A DNA stretch of 7,584 nucleotides, taken from Methanolinea sp. (GTDB lineage: Archaea > Halobacteriota > Methanomicrobia > Methanomicrobiales > Methanospirillaceae). The notes beneath the pieces were generated by a model, which saw only the letters and a program-made list of their open reading frames with translations, was not told the DNA's origin and ran no database searches. The stretch covers positions 1 to 7,584 of the forward strand of contig DUGV01000257.1 of NCBI GenBank assembly GCA_013331225.1, in the 5' to 3' direction. Made by a program: the position numbers and the translations under genes. This document shows positions 5,207-7,584 of this stretch, piece after piece. Numbering within the stretch: position 1 is the stretch's first letter; each line of letters opens with the position of its first letter.

Positions 5207-6085
5207 CTAGAGAGACGGGAAGACCTTGATGATATCGGATTGCGTGAGTATTCCAACCGGGCGTCCCTCCTCCATCACGATGAGCCGGCCGATATCACGC
5301 TCCTTGAAACTCCGAATTACTTCGAAGAGCTGAACCGAGGACGGGGCAAATACCACATCGGGGGTCATGATAGTAGAGACAGGAGTGTCCATCGGGACGT
5401 TCTTCTCGATCGCGTTTGCCACGTCGCTCATTGTCACGATCCCGAACAGCTCGTCCTTCTCGACCACCGGCGCACCCCTGATGTGGTGCGAGTTGAAGAG
5501 ATGGAGCGCATTTTTCAGGGGATCTGCCCTGCAAAGCGAGATAAGCGGGCTGCTCATGTAGTACCTGATCGGCTTTTTCGGCAGGGATATCATCTCGAAG
5601 ATGGAGATCAGCAACGTCTGAGAGACCTCGTCCTTTCCATACACCTCGCCACGTATCAGGAGCTTGTTCACCGGGGTCGGCCCGATCGTTATCTGGTCCC
5701 CTATCCCGAATGCTTTCACCGAGCCTATCAGCGTGGCATTCGCCCGGCATATATCCGGGTGGCATAGGGTGGTAAACGCGATCTCGACCACCTTGACACC
5801 CTGCACCTCCTCCCCGTTCCTGGCTATCTTCACATCGTATTCATTCCCAGAGATATCCAGGTTCAGGGCACGGTATGCCTGGGCAGTTGGATTATATCCC
5901 CCCTTTGGCCCGGGTATTCCATCCACAAAGCCAATTGCTTTTAATGCCTGCATCTGGTTCCGGACCGTTCCAGGGTTCCTCTTTATCACCTCCGCGATCT
6001 CCTCCCCTTTTATTGGATGCGAATGCTGGTGATACAGCGTAATCAGCGTGATAAGGATGTCTTTCTGGATTAGGGACAAATCCAT
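5207..6085 (-). CDS. Transcriptional regulator, N-terminal winged helix with C-terminal CBS pair
   Basis: Predicted DNA-binding regulator of the archaeal HTH-CBS type (COG2524-like), 292 residues. Residues 1-75 form a winged helix: IKGEEIAEVIKRNPGTVRNQMQALKAIGFV (25-54) is the helix-turn-helix and GPKGGYNPT (59-67) looks like the wing. Residues about 80-168 form a middle domain containing C108, H109 and C113 (TLCHPDIC), a possible metal or redox site. Two CBS repeats follow, about 173-232 (MSSPLISL..GAPVVEKDELFGIVTMSDV) and about 236-290 (MTPDVVFA..IGRLIVMEEGRPVGILTQSDI). CBS pairs usually bind adenosyl ligands (AMP, ATP, SAM), so it may sense energy or methylation state; the ligand is unknown here. 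The ATG at 6085 is supported by a TATA box 27-28 bases upstream, implying a leaderless mRNA. It is divergent from NOG1 with 47 bases between, which suggests autoregulation and possibly control of NOG1. Confidence 0.88.
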   Translation of the reverse strand: MDLSLIQKDILITLITLYHQHSHPIKGEEIAEVIKRNPGTVRNQMQALKAIGFVDGIPGPKGGYNPTAQAYRALNLDISGNEYDVKIARNGEEVQGVKVVEIAFTTLCHPDICRANATLIGSVKAFGIGDQITIGPTPVNKLLIRGEVYGKDEVSQTLLISIFEMISLPKKPIRYYMSSPLISLCRADPLKNALHLFNSHHIRGAPVVEKDELFGIVTMSDVANAIEKNVPMDTPVSTIMTPDVVFAPSSVQLFEVIRSFKERDIGRLIVMEEGRPVGILTQSDIIKVFPSL

Positions 6086-6087
6086 AA

Positions 6088-6130
6088 TGGTTTATCATCT
6101 GCATGGGCATATATAAGTTAGGTTGAACCA
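6088..6130. promoter_or_regulatory. Shared divergent control region with operator-like inverted repeats
   Basis: TGGTT (6088-6092) and AACCA (6126-6130) are inverted arms flanking the TATA element. GGTTGAACC (6121-6129) is itself a 9-base palindrome placed between the TATA box and the NOG1 start. The weak TATA-like TTTATCAT (6091-6098) could give a NOG1 transcript starting near 6120 with a weak AGGT ribosome-binding site (6120-6123). These would be reasonable binding sites for the adjacent HTH-CBS protein, but that link is inference. Confidence 0.35.
6109..6116 (-). promoter_or_regulatory. TATA box of the HTH-CBS gene (leaderless)
   Basis: TTATATAT on the - strand is centred 27-28 bases before the ATG at 6085, the same spacing as in the PRC-barrel promoter, implying a leaderless transcript. 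Read on the + strand the same bases (ATATATAA) lie only about 20 bases before the NOG1 GTG, which is short for a leaderless start there. Confidence 0.7.
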
Positions 6131-6132
6131 CA

Positions 6133-7089
6133 GTGGAATTTGAGACCATTCCAACGGTGCCCACCGCTGACGAGATTCTCGATCGTAGTTTCCGCCGGGC
6201 GGCATCCAAGATGAAACTCAAGAAGAACAAAGACCGGGCAAACGAGGAATTTGTCCGGGCCGTGAGCCAGGCAATCCATGACCGCCTGGTCAAGGTGATA
6301 CAGTCTTTCCCCGATTTTGATGCAGTCTCTCCATTCTACCGTGATATCGTGGATATCATGTGGGGGCTTGATCGAGTCCGGAAGGCCCTTGGCGGGGTGG
6401 GATGGGCTGCCAGGTGGGCCCGCACCCACGGCCCGGGCCTTGCCTACCAGACCAGGAAATCGGAGAATCCATCGCAGATACGAAAGAGAGCCGTGGCCAG
6501 GCTCTCATCGGTGGTGCACCAGGTCGAAGAAGACCTGCTCTTTTTGAACGAAGTCAGGAACGTCGTCCGCAAACTCCCCCATGTCAGCGATGAGTTCACC
6601 GTGGTGGTTGCAGGATACCCGAACGTCGGCAAATCCTCTTTCATCCGGCTCGTCTCCACGGCAGTTCCTGAAGTTGCCTCCTACCCGTTCACCACCAAGG
6701 GCATCATTGTCGGCCACCGGGCTGTCGGAAAGGAACGCATGCAGTTCATCGATACTCCCGGTGTGCTCGACCGCCCGTCTGATGAGCGAAGCGGCATAGA
6801 GCGCCAGGCCCTCACCGCCATGGTGAACCTGGCCTCGGTAATACTGGTCATCATCGATGCAAGCGAGCACTGCGGGTATCCCCTGGAGGACCAGTTCAGG
6901 CTGCTCCACGAGATCGAGGAGATGGTCAGCGTACCTGTCAAGGCAGTGGTGAACAAGTCGGATCTCGCGTACTTTGACGGATACATCAACATGTCGACAG
7001 AAACCGGTGAAGGGGTGGACGAGGTGCTGGAATCCCTGCTTGCATACCGGAAGCGATCAGAGGGCGAGAGCCAGGCCGTACCCGGCTAA
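6133..7089 (+). CDS. NOG1-type ribosome-assembly GTPase
   Basis: Archaeal member of the NOG1 branch of the Obg/TRAFAC GTPases, which in eukaryotes works in 60S ribosomal subunit assembly; the archaeal protein is expected to act on the 50S subunit in the cytosol. The 318 residues begin with the NOG1 N-terminal helical region (IPTVPTADEILDRSFRRA, 6-23; helical to about 150), then the G domain: G1 GYPNVGKSS (161-169), switch I PFTTKG (185-190), G3 DTPG (207-210), G4 NKSD (274-277) and G5-like STETGEG (288-294). Archaeal members end near here, lacking the long eukaryotic C-terminal extension. The GTG at 6133 is chosen because the conserved N-terminal motif starts directly after it; the next Met (residue 27) would remove it. 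It is divergent from the HTH-CBS regulator and overlaps the convergent protease gene by 33 bases. Family assignment is firm; a ribosome role in this organism is by homology. Confidence 0.93.
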   Translation: MEFETIPTVPTADEILDRSFRRAASKMKLKKNKDRANEEFVRAVSQAIHDRLVKVIQSFPDFDAVSPFYRDIVDIMWGLDRVRKALGGVGWAARWARTHGPGLAYQTRKSENPSQIRKRAVARLSSVVHQVEEDLLFLNEVRNVVRKLPHVSDEFTVVVAGYPNVGKSSFIRLVSTAVPEVASYPFTTKGIIVGHRAVGKERMQFIDTPGVLDRPSDERSGIERQALTAMVNLASVILVIIDASEHCGYPLEDQFRLLHEIEEMVSVPVKAVVNKSDLAYFDGYINMSTETGEGVDEVLESLLAYRKRSEGESQAVPG

Positions 7090-7584
7090 GAATCCAAGGA
7101 TCGCTCCCCCATTTATTGGAGGGAGGCCTGCCTGCGGTTTTCCGCGGTTGACATAGACCAGCAGGACAGAGAGCCCGGCAACCGAGCCTGCCATCGCGCC
7201 AAGCGCAGGAATAGTAAGGAAGCCAAGCTTTGCTCCCTGGAAAAAGACGTTTGCCGAGACGACGAGTATGGCTGGCATGATCATGTCTCCCATCCCGATG
7301 ATGAACGCACCCCTTTCACCTTCCTCAAGCGGCCCGAGTCCTTCCTTCCTGTAGCTGTATCCGCGTTTTTTTGGGACCACGAAGAGAATGGGGCTTTTGG
7401 TCTCCACTACCCCTTCGGCAAGGGCGATCATGTGCTTTGTCTTGTATACGGATATGGCGTCGTAAGCCGCAAGGAGTATCAAAAGGATGATGACCGGGAG
7501 GATCTCAAGCGATATCCCGAAGATTGATGCTGCCCCTGCGGCAATCAGGAGGCCGAGGGTATCGATCACGTACCATTCAGGATA
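7057..7584 (-). CDS. Presenilin-like A22 intramembrane aspartyl protease, N-terminal part cut by window edge
   Basis: Membrane protease of the presenilin/signal-peptide-peptidase-like family (archaeal PSH, formerly DUF1119), cleaving transmembrane segments within the membrane. The frame stays open to the right edge (YPEWYVIDTLG..), so the GTG at 7569 is internal; 175 C-terminal residues of an expected roughly 300 are visible. The first catalytic aspartate is D42 in the YD motif of LLAAYDAISVY, and the second is D100 in GMGD (97-100), the GxGD hallmark. The loop between them (about 50-92) is basic. Hydrophobic helices are at about 26-47, 93-115, 122-145 and 157-175. LPP at 154-156 occupies the place of the PAL motif before the last helix. 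Both catalytic residues are present, so it should be active if the missing half is intact. Its 3' end overlaps the NOG1 3' end by 33 bases; no functional link between the two is evident. Confidence 0.9.
   Translation of the reverse strand, partial: YPEWYVIDTLGLLIAAGAASIFGISLEILPVIILLILLAAYDAISVYKTKHMIALAEGVVETKSPILFVVPKKRGYSYRKEGLGPLEEGERGAFIIGMGDMIMPAILVVSANVFFQGAKLGFLTIPALGAMAGSVAGLSVLLVYVNRGKPQAGLPPINGGAILGFLAGYGLALAL

Noticed and set aside
5189..5767. Open frame of 192 codons on the + strand opposite the HTH-CBS gene
   Set aside because: It is antisense to clear CBS repeats. Its composition reflects the complementary codons and there is no motif support.
1..7584. CRISPR array, insertion sequence, prophage, tRNA or defence-system genes
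   Set aside because: I see no regularly spaced repeats, terminal inverted repeats, transposase or integrase motifs, tRNA cloverleaf, or nuclease/effector domains in either strand.

Overview
The window reads as euryarchaeal chromosome, most likely from a methanogen of the Methanomicrobiales. The reasons are an archaeal RadA next to a multi-OB-fold RPA, an archaeal-type phosphoglycolate phosphatase, an HTH-CBS regulator, an archaeal NOG1 GTPase, a presenilin-like (A22) protease, TATA-box promoters and T-run terminators. No mobile element, CRISPR array, tRNA or rRNA was found. Almost all coding capacity goes to recognisable housekeeping families. The order-level assignment rests on family resemblance read by eye.

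Layout. Bases 1-3554 (+) hold a tight run lysA (5' end cut by the window) - RPA - radA, with gaps of 15 and 33 bases. RPA coats single-stranded DNA and RadA is the strand-exchange recombinase, so the last two genes form a repair/recombination pair. Bases 3555-4128 form a 574-base gap with no convincing gene. It contains several strong inverted repeats and ends in a perfect 14-bp palindromic AT box, the probable promoter of the next gene. Bases 4129-4842 (+) encode phosphoglycolate phosphatase, convergent with and overlapping a small PRC-barrel protein (4824-5075, -).

Bases 5207-6085 (-) encode an HTH + 2xCBS transcriptional regulator, divergent from a NOG1-type ribosome-assembly GTPase (6133-7089, +) across only 47 bases. 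NOG1 in turn overlaps, tail to tail by 33 bases, a presenilin-like membrane protease that runs off the right edge (7057-7584, -).

Regulatory logic visible in the sequence: the PRC-barrel and HTH-CBS genes both have a TATA box centred 27-28 bases before the start codon, the geometry of leaderless archaeal mRNAs. The phosphatase gene instead appears to have a leader of about 90 bases. The strongest leads are the structured gap after radA, the shared control region between the regulator and NOG1, and the PRC-barrel protein as a candidate CdpB-like division factor. I see no clearly new multi-gene system.
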